The translations under genes were made by a program, and so were the position numbers. The notes under the pieces were generated by a model. It worked only from the letters and a program-made list of their open reading frames with translations. It searched no databases and had not been told where the DNA came from. This document shows positions 18,426-27,152 of a DNA stretch of 35,298 bases, piece by piece. How positions within the stretch are numbered: the first letter of the stretch is position 1; every line of letters begins with the position of its first letter. This DNA comes from Candidatus Manganitrophaceae bacterium. Lineage in GTDB: Bacteria > Nitrospirota > Nitrospiria > SBBL01 > JAADHI01. The stretch spans positions 1 to 35,298 of the forward strand of contig JAADHI010000053.1 in assembly GCA_013151935.1 (NCBI GenBank), given 5' to 3'.

Positions 18426-18707
18426 TTATCCAAATTTGTAGGAAATACCATAACCCCCTTTGGGATAATGCATTTCGATATTGTCGAATTGGTTACAGGC
18501 CACGACACAGGCCCCCATTTCCATACAGTTTTCCCATCCGACGACGATTTTTTTGCTTTCTTCATCCCATTTGTAAACACCTGCGGGACAAACCCATGTA
18601 CATTGTTTGTGCTCACATTGCAGACAGACATCAGGGGTTTTGATTTTAAGGTGGGGTTCAGAATCGACTTTGTATTGATCCAGAAAGAGTTTGTCTTCTA
18701 GTTTCAT
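18426..18707 (-). CDS. fixX: FixX-like ferredoxin
   Basis: This 93-residue protein matches FixX, the ferredoxin partner of FixC/ETF-quinone oxidoreductase. Characteristic parts are CLQCEHKQCTWVCPAGVY and a second Cys group (CMEMGACVVACN), ending with the typical PKGGYGISYKFG. FixX normally lies next to fixC, often with etfAB, but none of these is in the window. Here it lies two bases after def and 50 bases before the SdhB-like gene. Either the fixABC genes are elsewhere or the protein serves the SdhB/HdrB-like complex. Confidence 0.88.
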   Translation of the reverse strand: MKLEDKLFLDQYKVDSEPHLKIKTPDVCLQCEHKQCTWVCPAGVYKWDEESKKIVVGWENCMEMGACVVACNQFDNIEMHYPKGGYGISYKFG

Positions 18708-18709
18708 TG

Positions 18710-19258
18710 CTATACCGTGACCTCTTCAGGGGCGCGCCAATATTGCTCAAATTCAGCGAGGTGGGTTAATGTTGAAAAATCACGCATACGATCCAGAAAG
18801 ACCTTTCCAAGCAGGTGATCGATCTCGTGTTGCAATACGACGGCAAGGAAGCCTTCGGCTTCAAAGGAGATCGGGTTCATTTCACGATCAAATGCGCTGA
18901 CCGTTATTTTATTGTGACGCCATACCTTTCCCCTCAGATCTTCCACACTCAGACAGCCTTCCCAGCCTTCAATTATTTCTTCAGAATGATTTGTTAGTTT
19001 TGGATTAACCAGAATCATCAGGGGGTGGTCGGGGGCATCCGGGTAACGATTGTTTCCCGTTGATTTCAGAATGACAAGCTGTTTACTTTGACCCACCTGT
19101 GGTGCGGCCAAACCGATGCCATCCATTTTTTCCATCGTTTCGATCATGTCGTCCAGAAAGGTTTGGAAATCGGGATCGTGACACTCATCTGCTGTAATGG
19201 ATGCCGCAATTTTTCGAAGAATAGGGTTTCCTAATTTGGCGACTTCTAGTACTGCCAC
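18710..19258 (-). CDS. def: Peptide deformylase
   Basis: Def removes the N-formyl group from new polypeptides using a metal held by Cys and two His. All three family motifs are present: GIGLAAPQVG, EGCLSV and QHEIDHL. The ORF track begins at 19291, but a GTG at 19258 (translated MAVLEVAKLGNPILRK) with GGAG eight bases upstream gives 182 residues and the usual N-terminus. It heads the minus-strand cluster def-fixX-sdhB-hdrB-bcp. A possible promoter (TTGCAG, 17 bases, TACATT) lies upstream. Confidence 0.95.
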   Translation of the reverse strand: MAVLEVAKLGNPILRKIAASITADECHDPDFQTFLDDMIETMEKMDGIGLAAPQVGQSKQLVILKSTGNNRYPDAPDHPLMILVNPKLTNHSEEIIEGWEGCLSVEDLRGKVWRHNKITVSAFDREMNPISFEAEGFLAVVLQHEIDHLLGKVFLDRMRDFSTLTHLAEFEQYWRAPEEVTV

Positions 19259-19345
19259 AAGATATCTCCATGAATAAGACTCATATCCCAATGTACCATG
19301 TCATCTTCCACTCTGCAACGCTACTTTGTGTCAAAAATCAGAAAA

Positions 19346-19374
19346 TTGACAGCTTTTTCAAGCCCCTGTATCAT
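19346..19374 (+). promoter_or_regulatory. Sigma-70 promoter for polA
   Basis: A perfect TTGACA, a 17-base spacer and TATCAT (five of six) lie about 30 bases before the polA ATG. The intergenic region is shared with the divergent def gene. Confidence 0.75.
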
Positions 19375-19404
19375 GGGCCTCTTTTGATTTAGAGCGATCA
19401 TTTC

Positions 19405-22020
19405 ATGGCCTCACAATTCTATATTATTGATGGCAGTTCTTATATTTACCGTGCTTTTTACGCGATTCGCGAGCTCTCTAATTCCTCCGGTCTGCCGACG
19501 AATGCCACCTACGGATTTACAAAAATGCTGCTCAAAATCATCCACGAAAAGAAACCGGATTATTTGGGGATCGCTTTTGATGCAAAAGGCCCCACATTTC
19601 GCAGCGAAATCTACGCCGAATATAAAGCCAATCGTCCGCCCATGCCGGATTTAATGCGCCCGCAAATTCCCTATATTCACAAGATGGTCAAAGCCCTGAA
19701 AATTCCTTTTCTCGAAAAATCAGGACTGGAGGCAGATGATTTGATCGGCACCTTGGCAAACTTAGGGGAGGCCGCTGGTTTGCAGGTCGTCATCGTCACG
19801 GGTGATAAAGATATGAATCAATTGATTACCCCCAATATTACCGTCTACGATTCGATGAAAGACAGGGTACTCACTGAAGCCGGAATTCAAGAAAAGTTTG
19901 GCATAGCGGCCAATCAAATTGTGGATATGATGGGTTTAATGGGCGATACTTCTGACAATATTCCCGGTTTGCCTGGTGTCGGTCAAAAAACAGCCATCAA
20001 GCTCATCCAGGAATTTGGCAGCATTAAAAATCTACTTCAACACACCGCTGATGTGAAGCGGCCAAAACTCAGAGAAACGCTTGAATCTCAGAAGGAACTG
20101 GCCCTGCTCAGTCGAGCATTGGTTTTAATTAAAACGGATTGTGACCTAGACTTTGTACTCGAAGATTACAAAGTACAGGCCCCGGACGCCAAATTGCTGC
20201 TTCCGCTTTGCCAGGAATTAGAGTTTCCTGGTCTCATTAAAGATCTCTTGCCCAAAGAAAAAGCCCCGGAGTTGCGTTTTGAAATCGTAGATGAAAAGGC
20301 GCTGGCGCCAGTCATTCTACAAATCAAGACAGAGGGCTCTGTCGCAATTCGACTGCTTTCAAGTGACCTTAATGCCATGTATGCCAAAGTACTGGGGATT
20401 GCACTTGTTACGGCATCGGGCAAACGGGTCTATTTTCCCTTTCCAAAAGACCAAGGCCTTCCCCAAGACCTCTTAGATCTGTTGGCCGCAGCCGAAGTGC
20501 TCTTTTACGGCCATGACCTCAAACCTTTTTTGACCATACTCAATCGGCAGGGCATCGTATTTGGGGCACAGATTTTTGATATAAAAATCGCAGCCTATCT
20601 CATCAATCCAGTCAAAAGGGATTACAGTTTAGAAGCCCTTATGCTCGAATACCTCAAGGAACACCTTGAGGCCGAAACCCCAACGCTCTTTTCAAAGAAT
20701 GACCACAGCGCGGAAGTATCTGCGCCGGTCTTGTGCCGTGAAGCCGATGCCATCCTGCGTCTTTCTAAATTGCTTGAAAATAAGCTTGAGTCACGGTCGC
20801 TTAAAAAGCTCTTTGAAGAAATGGAAATATTGCTTGTCCCCGTGCTTTCTGAAATTGAACAAAATGGCGTGAAAATAGACAGCGACCTGCTTAACAAAAT
20901 GTCGGATGAGCTCAGCATAAAGCTTGCCACCGTGACCGAAAAAATCTACGCACTTGCTGGCAGTGCATTTAACATCAATTCTCCCAAGCAACTCTCAGAG
21001 ATCCTGTTTAACCGTCTGGGCCTCAACCCCATCAAAAAAACAAAAACGGGCTACTCTACAAATGAAGACGTGCTCACGCAACTTGCGATCCATCATCCCT
21101 TGCCGGAAGAGATTCTTAATAGCCGACAGATTGTCAAACTCAAGTCTACTTATGTCGATGCCCTGCCCAAACTTGTACATCCTGAAACCGGACGTATTCA
21201 TACACAGTTAAATCAAGCCGTCGCTGCGACGGGCCGACTCAGCTCCACCGAACCCAACCTGCAAAATATTCCCATCAAGGGCGACATGGGCCGTCGCATC
21301 CGCGAAGCTTTTATTGCTGAGCCGGGCAATGTCATTCTTTCTGCGGATTACAATCAAATTGAATTACGGCTGCTGGCGCATCTCTCCGGTGATCCCGAAT
21401 TATTGGCTGCTTTTCAAAACAACGAAGACGTGCATACACGTACCGCGATGGAACTGTTTCAACTGCACAAAGACGAGGTCACACCCGACATGCGTCGTGC
21501 CGCAAAGTCTGTCAATTTTGGCATTATTTACGGCATCAGCCCCTTCGGACTTGCAAAAAATATCGGCGTCTCTCTGCCCGAAGCCAAAGGATACATTGAT
21601 CGCTATTTCGAACATTATGCTGGAGTGCGTGATTTTCTGGATGAAACCCTGAAAACTGCGACAGAAAAGGGATACGTCACAACGCTCTTCGACAGACGGC
21701 GGGATATCCCAGAGCTTGCAAGCCATAATCATTTTACACGTGGGGTCGGGGAGCGCCTGGCCACCAATACCCCCTTGCAAGGCAGCGCTGCCGACATCAT
21801 TAAAATCGCCATGATTCATGTCTCAGACTGGATGTCTGAAGAGAAAGTTAAAAGTCTCATGACCCTGCAAGTCCACGATGAACTGCTTTTTGATGTGCCG
21901 GAAGACGAAGTGCCGCTCATGCACAAAAAAATCAAAGCCCTCATGGAAGGGGCGGCCCAATTGAAAGTTCCGCTGACAGTCGATGTCGGCATCGGCTTAA
22001 ATTGGGCCGAGGCACATTAG
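19405..22020 (+). CDS. polA: DNA polymerase I
   Basis: This is a family A polymerase of 871 residues, used in Okazaki fragment maturation and repair. The N-terminal 5'-3' exonuclease is intact (YIIDGSSYIYRAFYAI, SGLEADDLIGT, TGDKDMNQLI, GDTSDNIPGLPGVG). The polymerase has motif A (DYNQIELRLLAHLSGD), motif B (RRAAKSVNFGIIYGIS) and motif C (VHDELLFDVP). The middle domain keeps the 3'-5' exonuclease fold, but the Asp-x-Glu of motif ExoI is missing (SVAIRLLSSD) and ExoII lacks its Asp (GHDLKPFLTIL), so proofreading is probably lost, as in Taq polymerase. A good promoter precedes the gene. It is followed 23 bases later by a small membrane protein gene. Confidence 0.97.
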   Translation: MASQFYIIDGSSYIYRAFYAIRELSNSSGLPTNATYGFTKMLLKIIHEKKPDYLGIAFDAKGPTFRSEIYAEYKANRPPMPDLMRPQIPYIHKMVKALKIPFLEKSGLEADDLIGTLANLGEAAGLQVVIVTGDKDMNQLITPNITVYDSMKDRVLTEAGIQEKFGIAANQIVDMMGLMGDTSDNIPGLPGVGQKTAIKLIQEFGSIKNLLQHTADVKRPKLRETLESQKELALLSRALVLIKTDCDLDFVLEDYKVQAPDAKLLLPLCQELEFPGLIKDLLPKEKAPELRFEIVDEKALAPVILQIKTEGSVAIRLLSSDLNAMYAKVLGIALVTASGKRVYFPFPKDQGLPQDLLDLLAAAEVLFYGHDLKPFLTILNRQGIVFGAQIFDIKIAAYLINPVKRDYSLEALMLEYLKEHLEAETPTLFSKNDHSAEVSAPVLCREADAILRLSKLLENKLESRSLKKLFEEMEILLVPVLSEIEQNGVKIDSDLLNKMSDELSIKLATVTEKIYALAGSAFNINSPKQLSEILFNRLGLNPIKKTKTGYSTNEDVLTQLAIHHPLPEEILNSRQIVKLKSTYVDALPKLVHPETGRIHTQLNQAVAATGRLSSTEPNLQNIPIKGDMGRRIREAFIAEPGNVILSADYNQIELRLLAHLSGDPELLAAFQNNEDVHTRTAMELFQLHKDEVTPDMRRAAKSVNFGIIYGISPFGLAKNIGVSLPEAKGYIDRYFEHYAGVRDFLDETLKTATEKGYVTTLFDRRRDIPELASHNHFTRGVGERLATNTPLQGSAADIIKIAMIHVSDWMSEEKVKSLMTLQVHDELLFDVPEDEVPLMHKKIKALMEGAAQLKVPLTVDVGIGLNWAEAH

Positions 22021-22043
22021 AAATTTATCATTAGGGAATACAT

Positions 22044-22454
22044 ATGACTAAAAAAGTACGCGCACTGTTGATTACGTCCGGTCTCATCATCTTTCTGTCT
22101 TGGGCTTTTCGATTTTATGTGCTTTTCACACGTTGGGGGACAGATCGTTTTTCTATGTTTAATGCCTTTATCGCACTCATCTTTTTCAGCATAGGACTTT
22201 TCCTGCTTTGGATGGTAAAACAAGACAAAAAACTGATCCGTCGCGACTACACAATTCTCATTGTGAGTGCAATTTTCACTCTTTTTTGGTGGGGAAATCG
22301 TTGGCAAAAAGTCTGGTTCCATCCCGAAAATGATCCCAACCCCCGGCCGCACCTGCATCTGGCTTCGCTTTATTTGGTGATGGGTGCTTTATTATTGTTG
22401 ACAGGCTGGATGGGTCGAAAAAAACTTGCACAAGAATCAAAAAATCGTGACTGA
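22044..22454 (+). CDS. Small four-helix membrane protein
   Basis: This 136-residue protein is not recognised. Four hydrophobic segments are visible: about residues 7-28 (ALLITSGLIIFLSW), 40-60 (FIALIFFSIGLFLLW), 72-87 (ILIVSAIFTLFWW) and 107-125 (LYLVMGALLLLTGW). Positively charged residues flank the helices. AGGGA precedes the ATG. It lies directly after polA and may be co-transcribed with it, but no functional link can be inferred. Confidence 0.7.
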   Translation: MTKKVRALLITSGLIIFLSWAFRFYVLFTRWGTDRFSMFNAFIALIFFSIGLFLLWMVKQDKKLIRRDYTILIVSAIFTLFWWGNRWQKVWFHPENDPNPRPHLHLASLYLVMGALLLLTGWMGRKKLAQESKNRD

Positions 22455-22749
22455 CTATAAATGCAAACGAAATTTTGTGAAATTGTTTGATGGCACAAGA
22501 GGGGATGGATGAGGCTTGCGGGAGATTGTAAAAGCTTGAAAACGAGGGAAGATTTTATCTCTTAGGAAAAGAGAAGCCAAATCACATCTTTTATCATTTC
22601 TAATACGTCGATGATGCCGCCCATTGTCGTCTCCAATTACACTTTGAGTAGAGAAAATTATGTCCTGCCTAAAGAATACTATAAGCCCCATTTCAAAAGC
22701 AATGGTCAGCCTCTTCCATCAGGGGATGAGTCTGAAGTAGGTTAATCCT
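22455..22749. other. Gap with possible gene fossils
   Basis: No confident gene. The 78-codon minus-strand ORF in this stretch shows no family features. On the plus strand an ORF that reads MMPPIVVSNYTLSREN runs for 44 codons, and an adjacent frame just upstream reads RFYLLGKEKPNHIFYHF before a stop. Both look protein-like and could be pieces of one decayed gene left of the transposase remnants. Confidence 0.4.
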
Positions 22750-22782
22750 GTTCATAATGGAGGAATGAAGACCATTATGAAC
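22750..22782. repeat. Perfect 11-bp inverted repeat
   Basis: GTTCATAATGG and CCATTATGAAC are exact inverted copies separated by 11 bases. The right arm contains the ATG of a truncated transposase-like ORF. It may be a hairpin controlling that ORF or part of a mobile-element terminus. Confidence 0.5.
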
Positions 22783-22875
22783 GACACACAATTAAAAACC
22801 ATTGAAGTAATCAAAATTTTTCTATCAGGAATGGGATTCATCACACCCTCTCTCAAGAAGCACAATCGTAACTAA
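22777..22875 (+). pseudogene. N-terminal fossil of an integrase-type transposase
   Basis: The ORF MNDTQLKTIEVIKIFLSG runs for 32 residues and stops. The start resembles the N-terminus of a family of integrase-core transposases that begin MNDxxLKTLxQVxxFLxG; this is recall of a pattern, not a search. The rest of the gene is gone, and it abuts the IS3-type fossil. Confidence 0.45.
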
Positions 22876-22880
22876 TTACT

Positions 22881-23344
22881 TTGAAAGTGTTTCTTGAGGG
22901 CGATTTTAGGCTGTTTTGGCCCGATTACTGTGCGACCTCTATCCCGATGAGAAAGGGCTTTTTGTTTCTGGTCGCCATCATGGACTGGCATTCCAAAAAA
23001 GTCCTCTCTTGGCGACCGACGGTGTTCCTGTCATTTTCAACAGCGATCAGGGCTGCCAATTCACCAGCGCCGACTTCACTCAGGTCCTTAAAAATAAAGG
23101 GATTAAAATTAGTATGGATGGGAAAGGACGGTGGGTCGACAAGGTGTTCATCGAGCGACTCTGGCGCAGCCTAAAATATGAGGACGTGTATCTCAAAGCC
23201 TACGACTCAGTTGCAGAAGCAAAAGAAGGCATCGGCATTTGGATGACTTTTTATAATCAAGACAGGCGGCATGCTAGTCTTGAAAGGATGACACTGGATC
23301 AGGTGTATTATAAACTGCCTTCAGGATTACCTGAGGCAGCATGA
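22881..23344 (+). pseudogene. IS3-family transposase (OrfB) remnant
   Basis: Two reading frames together give an IS3-type DDE transposase. The first frame reads IPMRKGFLFLVAIMDWHSKKVLSWR. The second frame continues with PVIFNSDQGCQFTS, then ISMDGKGRWVDKVFIERLWR and KYEDVYLKAYDSVAEAKEG to the end. About 20 residues and the frame are lost between the two parts, and everything before the first catalytic Asp is missing. The second catalytic Asp (SDQG) and the Glu (IERLW) remain. It cannot encode an active enzyme. Confidence 0.85.
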
Positions 23345-23418
23345 CAATCGACTCAGGATTTCACTTATAAATGCCATTAGCCTGTTTCAACTCTGGGGTC
23401 CACTTCTCAAATAAACAA

Positions 23419-25620
23419 TTATTGTACACTCAAATTTGTCGGTGGAGAGGGCGGCGTGGTGTCTGGAGGAAATTCTCCTGTATTAACAACACTAAAGTCC
23501 CCATCCGGACTAAATGACACATGCCAATCCCCAAAACGTACCTCACGATCAGAAATACGAGATACGGGAACAGGACTCTGATTACCGACCTCAATAACAA
23601 GCAAAAACTCGAGTTGTTCAGGAGCATTGTTAGCGCTTTTCACAAAGAGGTTTCCCAGTCCATTCGCTTTTACTTTGGCGGCAGCTTTTTCTTTTTTCTC
23701 TGCATCAGTACCAAGCTTGTCATAGAGGTCACTTAAATAATCTGAATAACCTATACTGTCTGCACCAGCGTCTTTTCCATACCATTTTTTTTCAGGTGGC
23801 GGGCTTCTCATCTCATCATTCTTACCACCTACCCATGAAATAGTGTGATTGAGCGGCCCTACAATCGTGGTATACATTCCGGGTATTGAATACGCATTTG
23901 CGGTGATATCGGGGGGGACGGCTAAGCGCATAGACCAAGCACGTCTGAGGTTTGTCGGGACATCCGAGTAATTGTAGGCCACTATAAAATCTCGGTTTTC
24001 ATCCATAATATGAAGGATGCTTTGCCTTGCCGTTCGAACTCCCGGTGCCTTCAGTAGTTTTGCGTATTCCGTGCTAATACCACGATAGGTGTTGTTAATG
24101 ATGATGTTGTCGGGACCACCAGGGAAATACCCTGCCTGACTCACAGCCTCGTAAGCATGATTCGCACGATTAGGCCCCAAACCCCAATATGTTGAATTTT
24201 GTCCTTTTGTTTCCGTCGGATTACTCGGGTCATAAATCCAAAGTCCTGAGAAATAGCCTTCGGATGCAGCTGTCTTATTTGGCTCCGCTGGAACAGCAAG
24301 CGGTTCTTGTCCACGGTGTATTGCAAAAGAACCACTGCTGGGCTCATACCGATTTGTATCCATATACCGGGAATAAGCGCTTAGTGTCAGGACATCATTA
24401 TCCCAAGTCCTGGAACTGACAAACAAGTCCGAACCTCGGATGTATTTCGCTGTTGGAAGCCCCAGTTCCTGAGGTGATTTGGGGACTACGCGCAAGTCGC
24501 CAAGAATTAAGCGATGGACTAAGAGAGATTTGTGTCTTCCCCACTTCTCAACCATCCATCGTGCTAATGCAGCGGCATCCGGATCAATGTCCCGATATAT
24601 TCCTGTAAGGAACTCAGGCATGACTTGTCCTAAATTGGAAGGCGCCTTATTCTTTATATAGGCCCAGTGGGAAGGCAGTTTTCTGAAGAAGTCGCTTCGT
24701 GCCCACATTGGCTGAGTCGTGGCAGTTTCCCAGGCCCCCATTGGTAAAAAAGAATGCAGATACATGGCATAATAACCCTGTCCCAGTTTCCCATAAGTTC
24801 CTGCCTGAGAGCCGCCCCCATCATCAAGGGAGACTGAAGCTAACATATCGAGGAAACCAGAGCCTCTGATGGGGCCGTACGGCCCCATCACACGAGGGTC
24901 TTCATCATAGACCCACTTTAAAATGTCTTGAGCCCACTTATCATTAATGCCATCACCGGCAATTGCCAATGCCAAGATTGGGTAGTGTAATTCCTGATGT
25001 CGAGCCCATACATCGTTCCAATACCGCGATTTACCTCGATCACTCGGATTGTAGTTGAAATTTGATTTAATACGTTCAAAGGCTCTTTCTTTTTCTTCAG
25101 GTGTAAGTAGTGGAAATACCCAATCAAAAACAAGAATTGGCTCGACCCATTCACCAGCTATTTCTAGACCCTTAACATCGCCAAAATTTCCCGACAGAAG
25201 CCAGTTCTTCGCTGCATTTCCTCTGACCTTTTCTTCTTCAGCCTCCAAATCAACTTCTTCAAGCAAATACAAAAACGCGCTCGCGATCGCGCTTCCAGAA
25301 TCAGCCTCATCTCTCAATTGATTCATGTCATTGGCATAAACAAGATCATCAAGTTTCTCACGTATCCCCGGTAAATTGTCTTTCGTTAGAAATAATCGAG
25401 GATGACCAGAAATGACCTGTCGTTGCTCTGCCGAAGGGGGAGGAGTGCGAAAGGTCCATGTTTCTCCATTAATATTGACAGAAGTTGTTGCTAGAAGACT
25501 GTCAGCTGCGGGTTGGGCATGAAGCTTGGATGCATTCGTCATCACAAGGAAAAATAGGAATCCTACCCAGATAGGAAGTAGCAAGAAAGGAAGTTTTAAT
25601 TTTTTATCTGTCTTTTTCAT
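23419..25620 (-). CDS. Heparinase II/III-like secreted protein, probably truncated at the C-terminus
   Basis: This exported protein of 733 residues has an N-terminal signal peptide or anchor (LLPIWVGFLFFLVMTNASKLHAQ). Near residue 70 the segment HPRLFLTKDNLPGIREKL is typical of the helical toroid domain of heparinase/alginate-lyase-like polysaccharide lyases. WVEPILVFDWVFPLLTPEE and a beta-rich C-terminal half fit the same fold. The catalytic residues cannot be assigned by eye. The protein ends in DTTPPSPPTNLSVQ, the usual linker into a fibronectin type III domain, and stops just beside the IS right end, so a C-terminal domain was probably lost by IS insertion. AGGAGAG lies before the ATG. 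The substrate is unknown; an acidic exopolysaccharide is a guess. Confidence 0.7.
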   Translation of the reverse strand: MKKTDKKLKLPFLLLPIWVGFLFFLVMTNASKLHAQPAADSLLATTSVNINGETWTFRTPPPSAEQRQVISGHPRLFLTKDNLPGIREKLDDLVYANDMNQLRDEADSGSAIASAFLYLLEEVDLEAEEEKVRGNAAKNWLLSGNFGDVKGLEIAGEWVEPILVFDWVFPLLTPEEKERAFERIKSNFNYNPSDRGKSRYWNDVWARHQELHYPILALAIAGDGINDKWAQDILKWVYDEDPRVMGPYGPIRGSGFLDMLASVSLDDGGGSQAGTYGKLGQGYYAMYLHSFLPMGAWETATTQPMWARSDFFRKLPSHWAYIKNKAPSNLGQVMPEFLTGIYRDIDPDAAALARWMVEKWGRHKSLLVHRLILGDLRVVPKSPQELGLPTAKYIRGSDLFVSSRTWDNDVLTLSAYSRYMDTNRYEPSSGSFAIHRGQEPLAVPAEPNKTAASEGYFSGLWIYDPSNPTETKGQNSTYWGLGPNRANHAYEAVSQAGYFPGGPDNIIINNTYRGISTEYAKLLKAPGVRTARQSILHIMDENRDFIVAYNYSDVPTNLRRAWSMRLAVPPDITANAYSIPGMYTTIVGPLNHTISWVGGKNDEMRSPPPEKKWYGKDAGADSIGYSDYLSDLYDKLGTDAEKKEKAAAKVKANGLGNLFVKSANNAPEQLEFLLVIEVGNQSPVPVSRISDREVRFGDWHVSFSPDGDFSVVNTGEFPPDTTPPSPPTNLSVQ

Positions 25621-26325
25621 ATGAGTTCTCTCCTATCAATGTGAATATTTTCACTGATCGAATTTAAAACGATAAATACATCTTTTGGTGAGATATAACA
25701 GAAATATCCGTATTTACTTTGTCATAGGAGTCTGTCGGACTCCTAGTGCCTCTTTCGGCATCTGAGTCGTTATGAGGTTGTTAAATTAAGGACATTTCAC
25801 ATAAATTTCAAGTGTCTCAAGATTGCGACATGAAATGGTCGCAAAATATCGCGGCGATTTTGGTTTTTGTGTCCATGACCTGCGCTTGTTTTATAGTTCT
25901 CCAACTTTTTTACGGCTGAAATATTTACTGTTCGTACGGTTTTGTAATCGACGAAACCAGAAAACAGACCCTACAAACCACGGAGGCCACAGGAAAGTTG
26001 TAGAGAAAAGAGAGAGAAAAAGCAATGCGAAAAAGCGTGTTGAGGCGGAAATGAATTTAATCAAGGGAGGCCAGTGCATTTGGGCAATCAGAAACACACT
26101 GTTTCCGTTCCCAGGGTCTTGAACAGTCAACTGGGATAATACATGAGAAGGGTGGGTTAGGAAATGAGTGATAATGAAGTCGCCCGACAATGAAATCGAG
26201 CAAAATATCTGCTCTTTAAATAAATCGATGAACAGGAGGCTGCTTAAGTCAATAACCCCTATTCTTCAGACTCATTTCTCCATTGGAATAGACTTGGTCT
26301 CCCAAATACGGGAATTCATCATTTA
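25621..26325. other. Intergenic region of about 700 bases without a convincing gene
   Basis: Two overlapping ORFs on opposite strands (25823-26122 plus, 25891-26190 minus) and a 60-codon ORF (26168-26350) show no recognisable family features. A perfect hairpin TAGGAGTC/GACTCCTA lies at 25725-25745, in the upstream region of the heparinase-like gene, without a T tract. The stretch may hold further decayed mobile-element sequence. Confidence 0.45.
25725..25745. promoter_or_regulatory. Perfect 8-bp hairpin upstream of heparinase-like gene
   Basis: TAGGAGTC and GACTCCTA pair around TGTCG. It is about 105 bases upstream of the heparinase-like start on the minus strand. It may be an operator or a leader structure. 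Confidence 0.3.
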
Positions 26326-26955
26326 TCAGAGATTAAAGCGCAGGTTTTGAATTTTTAGATCTATTTTTTCTTTGAGTTTTTCCGCTTCTTGAAAACCGGG
26401 ACGAACGTCAAGGGCTTCTGTTACGGCATCCAGTGCTTCAAAATCTCGACCCAGGAGGAGCAGCACTTCGGCTTGTTCCTTCCAGGCCACAGCATCGCTG
26501 GCATTTCGCCGAATCAACAATTTATAGACGGCGAGTGCTTCTTTCAAACGATCTAAATCCAGCAAGACCGCGCCTTTGTTGTGTAAGGCCCGAGTGAGAA
26601 GGGGACGAATTTCCAGTGCTTTTTTAAAAGCCGCCAGCGCTTCTTCCTGGCGTTCCAGTTTGAAGAGGGCCTCGCCTTTGTAATTCCAGGCTTCGGCATC
26701 GTCTTCTTTGAGTAAAATCGCTTGATTGAAGGCAAACAATGCATCGTGGTAACGGCCTTCTCGAAAGAGTGTCGTCCCACGCCGATTCCAAGCTTTGGGG
26801 TTGTTGGCAAGATTATCCTCAGAAATGACATCAAATCCAGTCGATGAATCTGTTTGTTCACTTTCCGGAGGATCTATTATCGCAGCGAAAAGCAAAGCGG
26901 GGACGAAGAATGCGCCGTATAAACAGAGGCGTATTAAGAATGGGGGATGGGGCAT
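26326..26955 (-). CDS. TPR-repeat protein with N-terminal membrane segment
   Basis: Four consecutive tetratricopeptide repeats are visible, starting at AWNRRGTTLFREGRYHDAL, AWNYKGEALFKLERQEEAL, ALHNKGAVLLDLDRLKEAL and AWKEQAEVLLLLGRDFEAL. The N-terminus from ATG 26955 has one hydrophobic segment (LCLYGAFFVPALLFAAII), so the protein is anchored or exported. The ORF track's longer start at 27126 would run into the divergent proteasome promoter and adds a non-conserved stretch, so I choose the internal ATG (209 residues); its ribosome site is weak. TPR proteins are scaffolds; the partner is unknown. It is divergent from the proteasome operon. Confidence 0.8.
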   Translation of the reverse strand: MPHPPFLIRLCLYGAFFVPALLFAAIIDPPESEQTDSSTGFDVISEDNLANNPKAWNRRGTTLFREGRYHDALFAFNQAILLKEDDAEAWNYKGEALFKLERQEEALAAFKKALEIRPLLTRALHNKGAVLLDLDRLKEALAVYKLLIRRNASDAVAWKEQAEVLLLLGRDFEALDAVTEALDVRPGFQEAEKLKEKIDLKIQNLRFNL

Positions 26956-27059
26956 CTGATTTAAACTCGCAAAGCGGAAAATGGGATAAACACATATTAA
27001 AGAAGTGACTTGGAAATTGTAAGGGAGTCGCCTGCAAAGGTGCAAGATTAAAATCAAAA

Positions 27060-27089
27060 TTGACAAGGTCGCAGGAGGCGGTCTAGTAT
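27060..27089 (+). promoter_or_regulatory. Promoter of the proteasome operon
   Basis: A perfect TTGACA, an 18-base spacer and TAGTAT (four of six) lie about 60 bases before the proposed AUU start of the ATPase gene. No other promoter-like element is evident before pafA, so this probably drives the whole operon. Confidence 0.6.
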
Positions 27090-27152
27090 TTATTTCTTCC
27101 TCTGCTATCGCAGGGAGTGTATACACATATTTTTTTCAAGGAGGTCACACCC

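Larger units (their letters stand above)
22777..23402 (+). mobile_element. Decayed insertion-sequence island
   Basis: This stretch spans the integrase-type fossil and the IS3-family remnant. The right end reads GTTTCAACTCTGGGGTCCA, that is TGGACCCCAGAGTTGAAAC on the other strand, and is a plausible IS terminus beginning TGGACCCC. No matching left terminus was found, so the left part has been deleted or rearranged. Confidence 0.65.

Noticed and set aside
22455-22691. 78-codon minus-strand ORF after the membrane protein
   Set aside because: No recognisable features, and the opposite strand carries more protein-like short reads.
25823-26190. Overlapping ORFs of 99 codons on both strands
   Set aside because: Neither shows family motifs or a convincing start, and each is the antisense of the other.
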